DNA of 64,000 nucleotides. Origin: Candidatus Latescibacterota bacterium (GTDB taxonomy: Bacteria; Latescibacterota; MWCZ01). The position numbers were made by a program, and so were the translations under genes. The stretch lies in assembly GCA_022706085.1 (NCBI GenBank), contig JAKJDF010000004.1:1-64000 (forward strand), in the 5' to 3' direction. Positions 23,601 through 34,037 of the stretch are shown here, one piece after another (the stretch's first letter is position 1; every line of letters starts with the position of its first letter). The notes below the pieces were generated by a model. That model was not told the DNA's origin and did not search any database. It saw only the letters and a list, made by a program, of their open reading frames with translations.

Positions 23601-25724
23601 ATGAACACCACGGAACTTGCAGCTACGTTGGAACGGCTCGGCGAACCGTTTGCGGCCGGGTTCATGCGCGACACCGAAGCGACTATGGTGGAGCGGTTCG
23701 CGAACGGGTTGAACACGTGGGCGCGCGTTCTGCCTCTGCGGCCCTACGACGGCGGGCTGTTGTACCCATCGGGACCGAAGTACTGGAACCCCGAAGGGAT
23801 GGCGGTCGGCTGGTACTACGTGACCGCGACTCCGCTTGACCGCGGCGTGTTCGAGCGGAAACTCGCGGCGGCCGACCCCGGGGAACGGGAAGCGCTTGTT
23901 GAACTTGAACGCCTATGGTCGAAGCACGTGTTTCCGGGGGGGTATACGCATTCGATTCCTCACTATGAACGCGTGCTGCGGGAGGGGTTTAACGGGTTCG
24001 CCGAACGAGTCCGGAAGGGCATGCAAACGGCTTCGTCGGAAAGAGGGTCCCGCGCTGGGTTCTTCCGGGCAATGACGACTACTCTGGATACCGCCCGAAT
24101 CCTCCACAAGCGGATTGTCGACGAGATAGAACGATTCGTGGCGGAGAATGATGTTCAAAGGAGCAATCGGGATGCCCTCCTTGCGGCGTTCCGCGTGGTT
24201 CCCTTCGAGCTAGCGGGAGGCTTTTTCGATGCGCTCGTGGCGACGAATTTCACGTTCTATCTGGACGGGTGCGATGATCTGGGGCGATTCGACCAGTATC
24301 TGCGCCCGTATTTCGAGCGATCCGTGGCCAAAGGCGAGTTATCACATGATCACGCGGTGGAACTCGTGCGCGCGCAGTGGGAGAATGTGAATGCCGCCAC
24401 CGCGTGGAACGCTGCCATCGGCGGTATGAAACCGGACGGCATCGACCTTTCCAGCGAACTCACGATAGTCTGCATCGAAGCGGCGCGGGGCATGCGGCGC
24501 CCTAATCTGGCACTTCGGCTCGGCCCGAACACACCGGACGCGGTCTGGGAGGCGGCGCTGGATACGATCGTGACCGGCTGCGGACTTCCCGCGTTGTACT
24601 GGGATCCCAATTACTACAGGGCGATGGATGCGTCGGGGATTCCCCTTCCCGAGGAAGAACGGCACGAGTTCGCGTTCGGAGGGTGCACGGAATTGATGGT
24701 ACAGGGTCGGTCGAACGTGGGATCGCTGGACGACGACATCAACGTGCCGGGGGTGCTTGAGCGATCTCTCCACGGGCGGCTGTCGACCGCAGCGGGTTTC
24801 TCTGAATTCTATGACGGTTTCCGGAGCGATCTGGCAGCCACCGTCGCCACCATCGTGGAACGGGTGAACCTCTGGCAACAGCAGAAGGCGGAATGGCAAC
24901 CACAGCCCATCCGCAGCCTGCTCATAGACGATTGCATAGACAGCGGGACGGAGTATTTCGCCGGCGGGGCGCGGTACAACTGGTCGGTAATCAACGTAAT
25001 GGGGCTGGCGAACGCGATCGACTCACTCGCGGCAATAAGAAAACTCGTGTTCGAGGAGCGCCGTTTCACCGGCCGGGAAATCGTCGACGTGCTTGCGCGG
25101 GATTTCGATGGCGCGGAGGAGCTGCGGCGGGAGCTCGAGAGCGCGCCGCGATACGGGAACGGCGATCCCGAAGTTGACTCCCTCGCGCACGATCTGTCCC
25201 GGTTCATTTTTACCGAGTTCCTCAAGTATCGCACGTGGCGTCGGGGCGCACACGGTGAAGGCGGGCCGTTTGTGCCGTCGTGCCTGATGTTCGTGACGTA
25301 CGTTCCGTTCGGGAGGGCGGTGGGGGCCACGCCAGACGGGCGCCGGGCGAAGGAGCCGATAGCGGATTCCGCAGGGCCGTATCAGGGGCGTGACCGCTCC
25401 GGACCGACGGCGATGATGCGGAGCGTGACACAACTTGACCAGCAGCACGCGCCCGGAACGCTGGTCGTGAACCTCAGGCTCGCACGACACCATTTTCGCA
25501 CACCCGAACAAAGGGCGAAAACGAAAGCACTTTTGCGGACGTATTTCGACATGGGCGGCCTGCAGATCCAGGTGAACGTCGTGGATCAGGAGGTGTTGCG
25601 GGACGCAGTTGCCCATCCGGAGAGGTACGGTGACCTGATCGTCCGCGTAGGCGGGTATTCAGAGTACTGGTCGAATCTCGAACCTGCGTTGCGGGAATCG
25701 GTGTTATTACGTACCGAGCATTGA
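23601..25724 (+). CDS. Glycyl-radical enzyme (pyruvate formate-lyase-like) 2
   Basis: 707 residues. The thiyl site is Cys362 in FGGCTELMVQG and the glycyl-radical site is Gly685 in VRVGGYSEYWSNLEP, 23 residues from the end. This protein is distant from the 15886-18123 enzyme, though both share G-G-C-x-E, ARYN(W/F)-type and GATPDGRRA-type segments. It is shorter than most diol dehydratases (about 790). Start at 23601 is preferred because GGAAGGCGGGGA stands just upstream; the in-frame start at 23514 overlaps the Cys-rich gene. Substrate unknown. With the fucosidase upstream, a role in anaerobic deoxysugar breakdown is possible (inference). Confidence 0.85.
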   Translation: MNTTELAATLERLGEPFAAGFMRDTEATMVERFANGLNTWARVLPLRPYDGGLLYPSGPKYWNPEGMAVGWYYVTATPLDRGVFERKLAAADPGEREALVELERLWSKHVFPGGYTHSIPHYERVLREGFNGFAERVRKGMQTASSERGSRAGFFRAMTTTLDTARILHKRIVDEIERFVAENDVQRSNRDALLAAFRVVPFELAGGFFDALVATNFTFYLDGCDDLGRFDQYLRPYFERSVAKGELSHDHAVELVRAQWENVNAATAWNAAIGGMKPDGIDLSSELTIVCIEAARGMRRPNLALRLGPNTPDAVWEAALDTIVTGCGLPALYWDPNYYRAMDASGIPLPEEERHEFAFGGCTELMVQGRSNVGSLDDDINVPGVLERSLHGRLSTAAGFSEFYDGFRSDLAATVATIVERVNLWQQQKAEWQPQPIRSLLIDDCIDSGTEYFAGGARYNWSVINVMGLANAIDSLAAIRKLVFEERRFTGREIVDVLARDFDGAEELRRELESAPRYGNGDPEVDSLAHDLSRFIFTEFLKYRTWRRGAHGEGGPFVPSCLMFVTYVPFGRAVGATPDGRRAKEPIADSAGPYQGRDRSGPTAMMRSVTQLDQQHAPGTLVVNLRLARHHFRTPEQRAKTKALLRTYFDMGGLQIQVNVVDQEVLRDAVAHPERYGDLIVRVGGYSEYWSNLEPALRESVLLRTEH

Positions 25725-25741
25725 TCCGACGCGAGGGAACC

Positions 25742-27226
25742 ATGAAGCACCTTTTCATTGATGATTTTCATGTGGAAGAGATCACCAACCTCGCCCGTAA
25801 GCTCCATCAGCCGGAGAAGTTCCCGCGGAACGTCGCGATACGACCGGAGTACCGCTGGGAAAATTGCGGGATTCAGATTCGCACGACGCCGGCGTGGGAT
25901 CCGGACGCAGGTCGGTTCACGATGATCTACCTCGCCTCGGGAGAGTCGCTGGACCCGGAGGTGAAGATCGGAGTGACCGGTGCTCCCGAAGGTGGCACTG
26001 CATTCTACTGCTATGCCACGTCGGAGGACGGCGTCAACTGGGAAAAGCCGTTCCTCGGGCTGTATGACTACGAAGCGATCACGTGGAACGGCGAACGGAT
26101 GGGCACGCGGAACAACATCGTGCCGTCGGCGCAGGGGATGCTGCTGGGGCCCATCTACGACCCGCACGACCCGGACCCGGCGCGCAGGTTCAAAGGACTG
26201 GCATACCGCGGGGGACACCTGGAGCCGCTGTTTTCTCCCGACGCGCTGCACTGGACCGTCTCCGGGACGCCGCCGGTTCTCAGCTCCGATGAGTCGCACC
26301 TCACGCTGGACGAGCGAAGGAAGCTGTTCATCGCGACAGTCAAGCACGGAGGGCCGTACGGGCGGTCATTCTACCTGACCACGAGTGAGGATTTCCAGAA
26401 CTGGAGCAAGCAGGAACTTGTCTTCCACGCTGACGAGACGGACCAGGAGAACGGGTTCGAACGGCTTCGGAAGCTCATTGATGACCCGGCATACCTGAAG
26501 ATCGTCCACAATCGCCCCGAGGAATGGCGGACGGACATCTACAACTTCCCCGTCTTCCCGTATGAGGACATGTATCTCGCGTTGCCCGTAATGCACCACT
26601 GGGCGGGGAAGCATGTGCCGATGTACGAGAACGTTGACAGCCGGAAGTCGGTGGAACTGGCTTCCAGCCGCGACCTGCGCGCGTGGCACCGCGTAGCGAA
26701 CCGCGCGCCTTTTCTCGAGCACTCACCGGTGGGGGATGGCAGCGCGTACGACACCGGGCAGATAGTGACCACCAACGGGCCAGTGGTTCGCAACAACGAG
26801 CTCTGGTTCTACTACGTGGGCCTGCGGCACCGCTGCATCTCGATTGAAGACACGCTGAACCGCAAATACCTTGATTCGAGCGCCGTGTGCATGGCGAGGC
26901 TGCGGATGGACGGCTTCGTGTCGCTCAAAGGCGGCGTGGAATGGGGATCCGTGCTGACGAAACCGGTCGAGGTTACGGGCGACCGGCTGCACATCAACGT
27001 GGACTCGTGGCGCGGACGGGTGCTGGTGGAGGTGATTGACGCAGGCACAGTGCAGCCGCTGCCGGGATTCGAGAAGGACGAGTGCATACCCACGATCGTG
27101 AACAGCATTGATGAAACGGCGCGCTGGAAGGGGAAGTCGGACCTCGCCTCGCTGCAAGGGAAGACGGTGCGCCTGCGGTTCCACCTCTGGCAGGCGGAGC
27201 TTTACGCCTTCTGGTTTGGGGAGTAA
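25742..27226 (+). CDS. Five-bladed beta-propeller glycosidase-like protein (GH32/GH43-like)
   Basis: 494 residues. Repeated propeller motifs of GH32/43-type are visible: YATSEDGVNWEKPFLGLYDY, ARRFKGLAYRGG, FLTTSEDFQNW-like strands and SSRDLRAWHRVANRAPFLE. A C-terminal beta-sandwich follows (KPVEVTGDRLHINVDSWRGR). No signal peptide is seen. It starts 17 bases after the second glycyl-radical gene with GAGGGA upstream, so it ends that operon. The propeller family is clear; the exact GH family and substrate are not. Confidence 0.7.
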   Translation: MKHLFIDDFHVEEITNLARKLHQPEKFPRNVAIRPEYRWENCGIQIRTTPAWDPDAGRFTMIYLASGESLDPEVKIGVTGAPEGGTAFYCYATSEDGVNWEKPFLGLYDYEAITWNGERMGTRNNIVPSAQGMLLGPIYDPHDPDPARRFKGLAYRGGHLEPLFSPDALHWTVSGTPPVLSSDESHLTLDERRKLFIATVKHGGPYGRSFYLTTSEDFQNWSKQELVFHADETDQENGFERLRKLIDDPAYLKIVHNRPEEWRTDIYNFPVFPYEDMYLALPVMHHWAGKHVPMYENVDSRKSVELASSRDLRAWHRVANRAPFLEHSPVGDGSAYDTGQIVTTNGPVVRNNELWFYYVGLRHRCISIEDTLNRKYLDSSAVCMARLRMDGFVSLKGGVEWGSVLTKPVEVTGDRLHINVDSWRGRVLVEVIDAGTVQPLPGFEKDECIPTIVNSIDETARWKGKSDLASLQGKTVRLRFHLWQAELYAFWFGE

Positions 27227-27237
27227 GAAAACGAGGC

Positions 27238-27258
27238 GGCGCCCTCGGCGAAGGCGCC
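27238..27258. terminator. GC-rich hairpin between convergent genes
   Basis: A palindromic GGCGCC pairs with a second GGCGCC across a 9-base loop, 12 bases after the propeller gene stop. The downstream sequence is only mildly T-rich. It can serve either strand. Part of its sequence (GCGCCCTA plus CTT) resembles a stretch at 28914-28925. Confidence 0.4.
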
Positions 27259-27317
27259 CTACCTTTCTTGTCACACGGTTCGGAGTAGGGCGGTCAAGCG
27301 TCAACGCAGGGCGAACC

Positions 27318-28304
27318 CTAGCGCGCCAGTACCATCCTCTTTGTCACCGTTCCTTCCTTCGCGGTAAGGCGCGCGAGATACACCCCGCTCGCCACTTGCC
27401 GCCCCATATCGTCTCGCCCGTCCCACACTACGACGTACCGCCCCGAACTCCGATATCGGTTCTCGAGCTCTCTAACGCGTTGACCGGCAAGGTTGAATAC
27501 CGCGATACGCACATAACCGCCCGATGCGATAGAGTATGTGACTGTCGTTGAGGGGTTGAACGGATTCGGGCGCAGGGCCATGTCCAGAGACGTAGGTTGC
27601 GGTTTCCCGGCCTCTACGGTGACGACATCGTCCAGAAGTGGCCATGAGTCGGTTGAAACGGGACGGAACACGCCCCACAGGTGCTCGTTTCCCTCGCCGT
27701 CGGTCGACCAATGCTGCGCCAGCCCGACGGCGGCGCCGCCGAATCGGGCTGATACCGCCCTTCCGCCTTCCCGGAACAACACGGTAAGTTCAAGGCTGGT
27801 GTCCTCGTTCGTAACACTCCAACCAACGGCATGCCACACCATACTCCGCGGGCCGCGGTCGGTGATGAAATCCCGCGAATAAGCGGTTTGATAGCTCCAG
27901 TATATCAACTGAGCGCCGTAATCAGTCGGGTTTGCGCAGCTTGCGACCCACCAGTCACGGGAAGTGTCGAAAGTGCACGACTCCCAAATCCGGAGCGAAT
28001 CGTCCATGCGGTAGAACTCGCTCCCGAACGGCGACCAATAGGGGATGCGGAGATAGGTTTTGCCGTTGATGACCGTATCGGTGATGGTGATTGTGGCTAC
28101 GGTGTTCGGAGGAAGAGAGTCACCGTTTGGTCGGAAGAACCACCCTGAGGATTTGAACTCGTATTGTTGGCCTACCTCGAACGGGTAGATACGGTGAATG
28201 GTGGGTGTGATCGCAAGGCTATCCGTTTTGGCGGGCGCCCCGCGCGCAAACAGACAAAGAACCGCAACCCCGCCTGACGTGAGACAGCGGATACTCGTTT
28301 TCAT
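27318..28304 (-). CDS. Secreted protein with FlgD-like/T9SS-type C-terminal sorting domain
   Basis: 328 residues. A Sec signal peptide (MKTSIRCLTSGGVAVLCLFA) opens the protein. The middle is a beta-rich domain of unknown function (YPFEVGQQYEFKSSGWFF). The last 85 residues match the FlgD-Ig / type IX secretion tail: RPNPFNPSTTVTYSI, VRIAVFNLAGQRVREL, then VVWDGRDDMGRQVASGVYL and TKRMVLAR. Such tails are cleaved when the protein is anchored or released at the cell surface. It is convergent with the propeller gene and isolated from other genes on the minus strand. Confidence 0.75.
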   Translation of the reverse strand: MKTSIRCLTSGGVAVLCLFARGAPAKTDSLAITPTIHRIYPFEVGQQYEFKSSGWFFRPNGDSLPPNTVATITITDTVINGKTYLRIPYWSPFGSEFYRMDDSLRIWESCTFDTSRDWWVASCANPTDYGAQLIYWSYQTAYSRDFITDRGPRSMVWHAVGWSVTNEDTSLELTVLFREGGRAVSARFGGAAVGLAQHWSTDGEGNEHLWGVFRPVSTDSWPLLDDVVTVEAGKPQPTSLDMALRPNPFNPSTTVTYSIASGGYVRIAVFNLAGQRVRELENRYRSSGRYVVVWDGRDDMGRQVASGVYLARLTAKEGTVTKRMVLAR

Positions 28305-28476
28305 GGTTGCTTCTCCTCAGAACGCACAAAAGCCTCGTAAGAGGCGTAGCTTGTTTTCACGGTTGTTTATGGTGGTCGTTCGGGTTGGCGGCGTGCTCGT
28401 GGGCGTTTCAGGCGTGTTCGCTGGAGCGGCCCGTGCGCGCCGCTCGCTGTACCCCCCCCGGAGGTGGGAATCCATT

Positions 28477-28543
28477 CGCGGGGCTCCTCGATACAACGCT
28501 TGGAACGCCTTGCGTTCCCTGCGCCACTCGGAGACCCTCGTGG
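28477..28543 (+). repeat. Dispersed intergenic repeat, copy B
   Basis: Shares a 21-base identical left arm with 19126-19146 and a 13-base right arm (CACTCGGAGACCC) with 19172-19184. Between the arms lies a perfect inverted repeat GGAACGC-CTT-GCGTTCC at 28502-28518. Confidence 0.7.
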
Positions 28544-28865
28544 CGGGATGAAGTGCGGGACGGCATGGTTCGCCTCCTCTCTCCAGCAGGTGCCATGCAG
28601 GGCGTGGTGTTACCTCTTAGTATACACCAACTTTTTCCAAAAAAAGGTTCCCTGTCAAGCCAAGGCCGGATCTTTCTGCGGGCGTTTTTGCAGGTAGGGC
28701 TGTCTGTGTGCACGGGCGTGCACAACGCCGAGGCAGCCGCCTGTGTGCTGCGGATTTCTCGGCGGCCTCAGCGATGCAGCTCTACCTATCCTGCTGACCG
28801 TCTCGATAAGAGTGCGTAGCGCGCACCTTTGAGGAACACGTCGTGTCCCCCTCGACGGCATGTTC

Positions 28866-28887
28866 GGACAGGCAAGAATGCCTGTCC
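28866..28887. repeat. Perfect hairpin
   Basis: GGACAGGCA and TGCCTGTCC form a perfect 9-bp stem with the loop AGAA. There is no T tail, so it looks like a dispersed palindrome rather than a terminator. Confidence 0.6.
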
Positions 28888-28933
28888 CACCTCGGGAGCG
28901 GAGCGAAGGCAAGGGCGCCCTATCTTCACGCAT

Positions 28934-28968
28934 ACAACGGGCGGACACATAGGTCCGCCCTACGTTGT
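28934..28968. repeat. Extended hairpin
   Basis: GGGCGGAC pairs perfectly with GTCCGCCC around a 6-base loop. The flanks ACAAC and GTTGT extend the stem across a 3-base bulge. It lies 18 bases downstream of the 28986-31766 gene stop, so it could stop transcription or stabilise that mRNA. Confidence 0.55.
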
Positions 28969-28985
28969 GCTCGCATAATTCCTTG

Positions 28986-31766
28986 TTACGCTACCGCTTC
29001 GCCTCGGGTGATCAGGGACACATGCGCCCGGGCGGGAAGGTGTTCATCCGTTTCGCAGATGAAGCGCACGGAGTTTTCTCCGGGCTGGAGAACGGGGGCG
29101 GAGCCGCGCGGCGTCACCTCAGCGATGGGCGTGCCCTCGTCGTCGTAGAGGACACAGGGTTCGTCGGGAGCATACTCGAGGTACCACCCGCTTTTCATGC
29201 CGACCGGGAACATGATCTCCTGACCGTTTATGATGACCGACGGGTTGCGCAGCGTCACCGGCCGCAGCGGCAATGCCTTGATGGGACCGAGGCGGCACGA
29301 AACCGATTCTCCCGCTGGTATGGCGTTGTACCACAGGCTCACAGAGGAAATCTGGCTGTAGTCAATTCGTTCGCGGTAGAGCGCATACACGTTTCCATCG
29401 TACGGCCACGAATACTCGTCCGCGCGGGCACCTTCCGGCTCAATGAGCGTTACGAACCGCCGCCCGGTGAAGTTGATAGTGACGTAGTGGTCACCGATGC
29501 CCGTGACGAGGTGTTCCGGGCACTTTAACTGGAGATTGAGCACCTCCCCTTTGCCATCGGCCTCGATCCACAGCCCGAGCGCTTCGTGTTTTTCGATATT
29601 GAGCGGGGGATCGAAGATGGCGCCGGCCTTTGCCCATGAGGGATCGGCCTTCTGCGTCACGCGCACGCCGTGTTCCGTCGGCGAGTAACGAAGCTCCTTC
29701 GCCGCAGAGGGCTTTGGCGGGTTCGAATTACGGGCGGAGAACAGGGCTCCGCCTTCCACCGGCGCGAGATCGAGGGTGATGCCGTCGTACGCGGCGCGAT
29801 CGGAAAAGCTGGCCGGATCGGTGAAATCGGCAACGGTGATGGCGTTGGGTGAATCGTACGGCTCGGCGGAGAGCAATGCCTCGATTCGCAGGCGCGTCGG
29901 TTGCGCCGCATACGCGTTGTTCACGGTCCACGAGTCGCTCCAGCCGTCCGCGCCTTCCACCCGGTGCCTGGCGTATTGCACGGGCAGGAATTCGGCCTTG
30001 CCGTCGGCTGTCTCGGCCAACGTGAACTCGGCTCCTGGCGCTTTTAGACGGGCTTTGACGGCATCCGGAACCGTGCCGGAATGCCGCAACGCTTCGTACC
30101 GCCGCATGATGGCTCCAAGCCGCTGAAACACCGGTTTATCGCGGTTTTCCGGGTTGATCCCCATCACCGAGAACCCCGAGTCCGTGCCGATCGCCTTGCA
30201 GCAGAGGTATTCGATGTCGTCGGAGAAGGTCGGCTCCGTCTGGTGACCGTGCCAGGTTTTCACCGCCCACCAGCCGAGGTGCGCGGGAAGGAACATCCGG
30301 CGGCCTTGCTCGTTCGAGGCGACGTGAAGGTCGATGAACTTCTTGTGACTGCGTCCGGGGTGGTCCCACGCGCCGATGCGTGCGCGAACGTACCACAGGT
30401 GGTGGTGGAAGGTGCTCATTTCGAACAACGCGGGCTTTTTGAGGCGTTTTGCCACCTCGAACACAAACCGGGAACCGTAATGCCACGCCCACTCGGCACC
30501 ACCCAGAATGTCCTCGCCATCCAACGCGTCGAGATAGCTCATGTCAAAGCCGCAGGTGTTGTACGCTTCGGCAGCTTTGGCGGCAACCTCCTCGAACAGC
30601 GTTGTTTCTGGATCCGGCACGAACAGACCGAAACATTCCTTCAGATGGCCGACGGCGGCTCCAGCCGGATGAGAAGCAGGGGTGGTTCCCCAGGCGCCGC
30701 GAGTGCAACCGGTAAACCCGTACGGCGCTTCTTTCGACACCCCGGTGTAGGTGATCAGTTCGTCACCGATGTGGAGCGTATTGCTGTTGCGGACAAAGAA
30801 GCCGGTGACGGCCGACATACCAGACGTGTTTTCCGTGACCGTTATCGTATCGGCATCGGCGGCGATCGGCGCAGCCAGCGTCAGCACGCGGTCTTTCGCG
30901 AGGCGGGAATCGGGCACCGGGGTTACCCACGGGCAGGTTTTGTCGATGAAAAAGGCGTACGTGTGGAGCCCGGCGGAGATACCGGCCGCGTGGAGCCTGT
31001 CGATCACGGCTTTCAGGCTGGCGAACCCGTTGGGATAGGTGACGGGATTGGGGCGGCAGTCGCCGAAGCGGAAGCTATTCCCGCCGTGGAAGTCGATCTG
31101 GGTGATCCCGAGCGACTGCGCCAGAGCTATCCACTCGTCCGCTTTTTCTTCTGACATATCTCCGAAGTTGAAGAGGTAGGAGCCCCGCGTGATTCTGGCA
31201 TCCAACGCCCACGGCCCGCCAACGCGCGATTGCGGCAGTTCGGGGGCGGCGCTGACGGCCTCCTGCATACCCCTGCGGAGCACGTCCATCGGCGTGGCGA
31301 CGATGGCGACCGCCGCACCTGCAAACCCGAATTTCGCGTAACAGGTTGCGCAGAGACGCGCCATCGGGCCGGGGAGTTCCTGGACGTTCGTTTTAAGGTT
31401 CAGCGCCAGCGCGCAAGCCCCGAATGGGTCGTCGAGTGTGCCTCCAAGGCGCAGCGGGATGTGCGCGAAGGTGAATTCGTCCACTCCCTCGCCGTCAACA
31501 GCGACGACGCGCAGCACGATGTGGTGCTTCTCCGCGTGGGCCATTAGGCGGGCTTTTACTCCCGAACCACCGAACGCGAGATGCAGGAGGCCATCTGCTT
31601 CCCACGCTTCCGTCGCCCTGAATTCGACGCCACCTTTGGTGATGCTGGCGCATGGCGCAGGAACGGCGAAGTTCGTATCGGTACTTACATCCGTGAACGC
31701 CCGGTTAAAAGCGTCCGTGCCGATGGTATAGCGGACAAACTGCGTGGAAATCGAGAATTCTGGCAT
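28986..31766 (-). CDS. Large glycosidase-like protein with TIM barrel, unassigned family
   Basis: 926 residues. A beta-sandwich N-terminal domain leads to a barrel-like region (ITQIDFHGGNSFRFGD, ISAGLHTYAFFIDKTCPW, DMSYLDALDGEDILGG, EWAWHYGSRFVFEVAKRL). A C-terminal beta-rich region follows. The layout resembles alpha-galactosidase-clan enzymes, but no family could be assigned. The barrel is interrupted (nt about 30655-30895) by an 80-residue module with HIGDELITYTG and GFTGCTRGAWGT, like the one in the Tat protein. No signal peptide is seen. The ATG at 31766 follows GAGGGATGA; an in-frame extension to 31844 is less likely. It stands alone, next to glycan genes. Confidence 0.65.
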   Translation of the reverse strand: MPEFSISTQFVRYTIGTDAFNRAFTDVSTDTNFAVPAPCASITKGGVEFRATEAWEADGLLHLAFGGSGVKARLMAHAEKHHIVLRVVAVDGEGVDEFTFAHIPLRLGGTLDDPFGACALALNLKTNVQELPGPMARLCATCYAKFGFAGAAVAIVATPMDVLRRGMQEAVSAAPELPQSRVGGPWALDARITRGSYLFNFGDMSEEKADEWIALAQSLGITQIDFHGGNSFRFGDCRPNPVTYPNGFASLKAVIDRLHAAGISAGLHTYAFFIDKTCPWVTPVPDSRLAKDRVLTLAAPIAADADTITVTENTSGMSAVTGFFVRNSNTLHIGDELITYTGVSKEAPYGFTGCTRGAWGTTPASHPAGAAVGHLKECFGLFVPDPETTLFEEVAAKAAEAYNTCGFDMSYLDALDGEDILGGAEWAWHYGSRFVFEVAKRLKKPALFEMSTFHHHLWYVRARIGAWDHPGRSHKKFIDLHVASNEQGRRMFLPAHLGWWAVKTWHGHQTEPTFSDDIEYLCCKAIGTDSGFSVMGINPENRDKPVFQRLGAIMRRYEALRHSGTVPDAVKARLKAPGAEFTLAETADGKAEFLPVQYARHRVEGADGWSDSWTVNNAYAAQPTRLRIEALLSAEPYDSPNAITVADFTDPASFSDRAAYDGITLDLAPVEGGALFSARNSNPPKPSAAKELRYSPTEHGVRVTQKADPSWAKAGAIFDPPLNIEKHEALGLWIEADGKGEVLNLQLKCPEHLVTGIGDHYVTINFTGRRFVTLIEPEGARADEYSWPYDGNVYALYRERIDYSQISSVSLWYNAIPAGESVSCRLGPIKALPLRPVTLRNPSVIINGQEIMFPVGMKSGWYLEYAPDEPCVLYDDEGTPIAEVTPRGSAPVLQPGENSVRFICETDEHLPARAHVSLITRGEAVA

Positions 31767-33929
<2,163 letters not shown>

Positions 33930-34037
33930 CAGACGACGAAACCCGGGTCCCTCGCTCCTCGGTGCTGCCATCGCAGCGGGCATACTCGCGCGGGCGGGAT
34001 TGCAGCATTCTCGGCGAGTGACTGCCTGGCAAGGCTG

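Larger units (their letters stand above)
28305..28985. other. Long gene-free interval with hairpins and repeat
   Basis: About 680 bases between two minus-strand genes. No convincing gene is present: short open frames lack ribosome binding sites and family features. It holds copy B of the dispersed repeat and two perfect hairpins at 28866 and 28939. An A/T-rich patch near 28627 contains runs of T and A. It must include the promoter of the 27318-28304 gene. Confidence 0.6.

Noticed and set aside
15886-25724. Glycyl-radical microcompartment locus
   Set aside because: No BMC shell protein genes (PF00936/PF03319-like) appear in the window.
28305-28985. Several short open frames of 70-170 codons
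   Set aside because: No Shine-Dalgarno sites, no family features; they overlap hairpins and the repeat.
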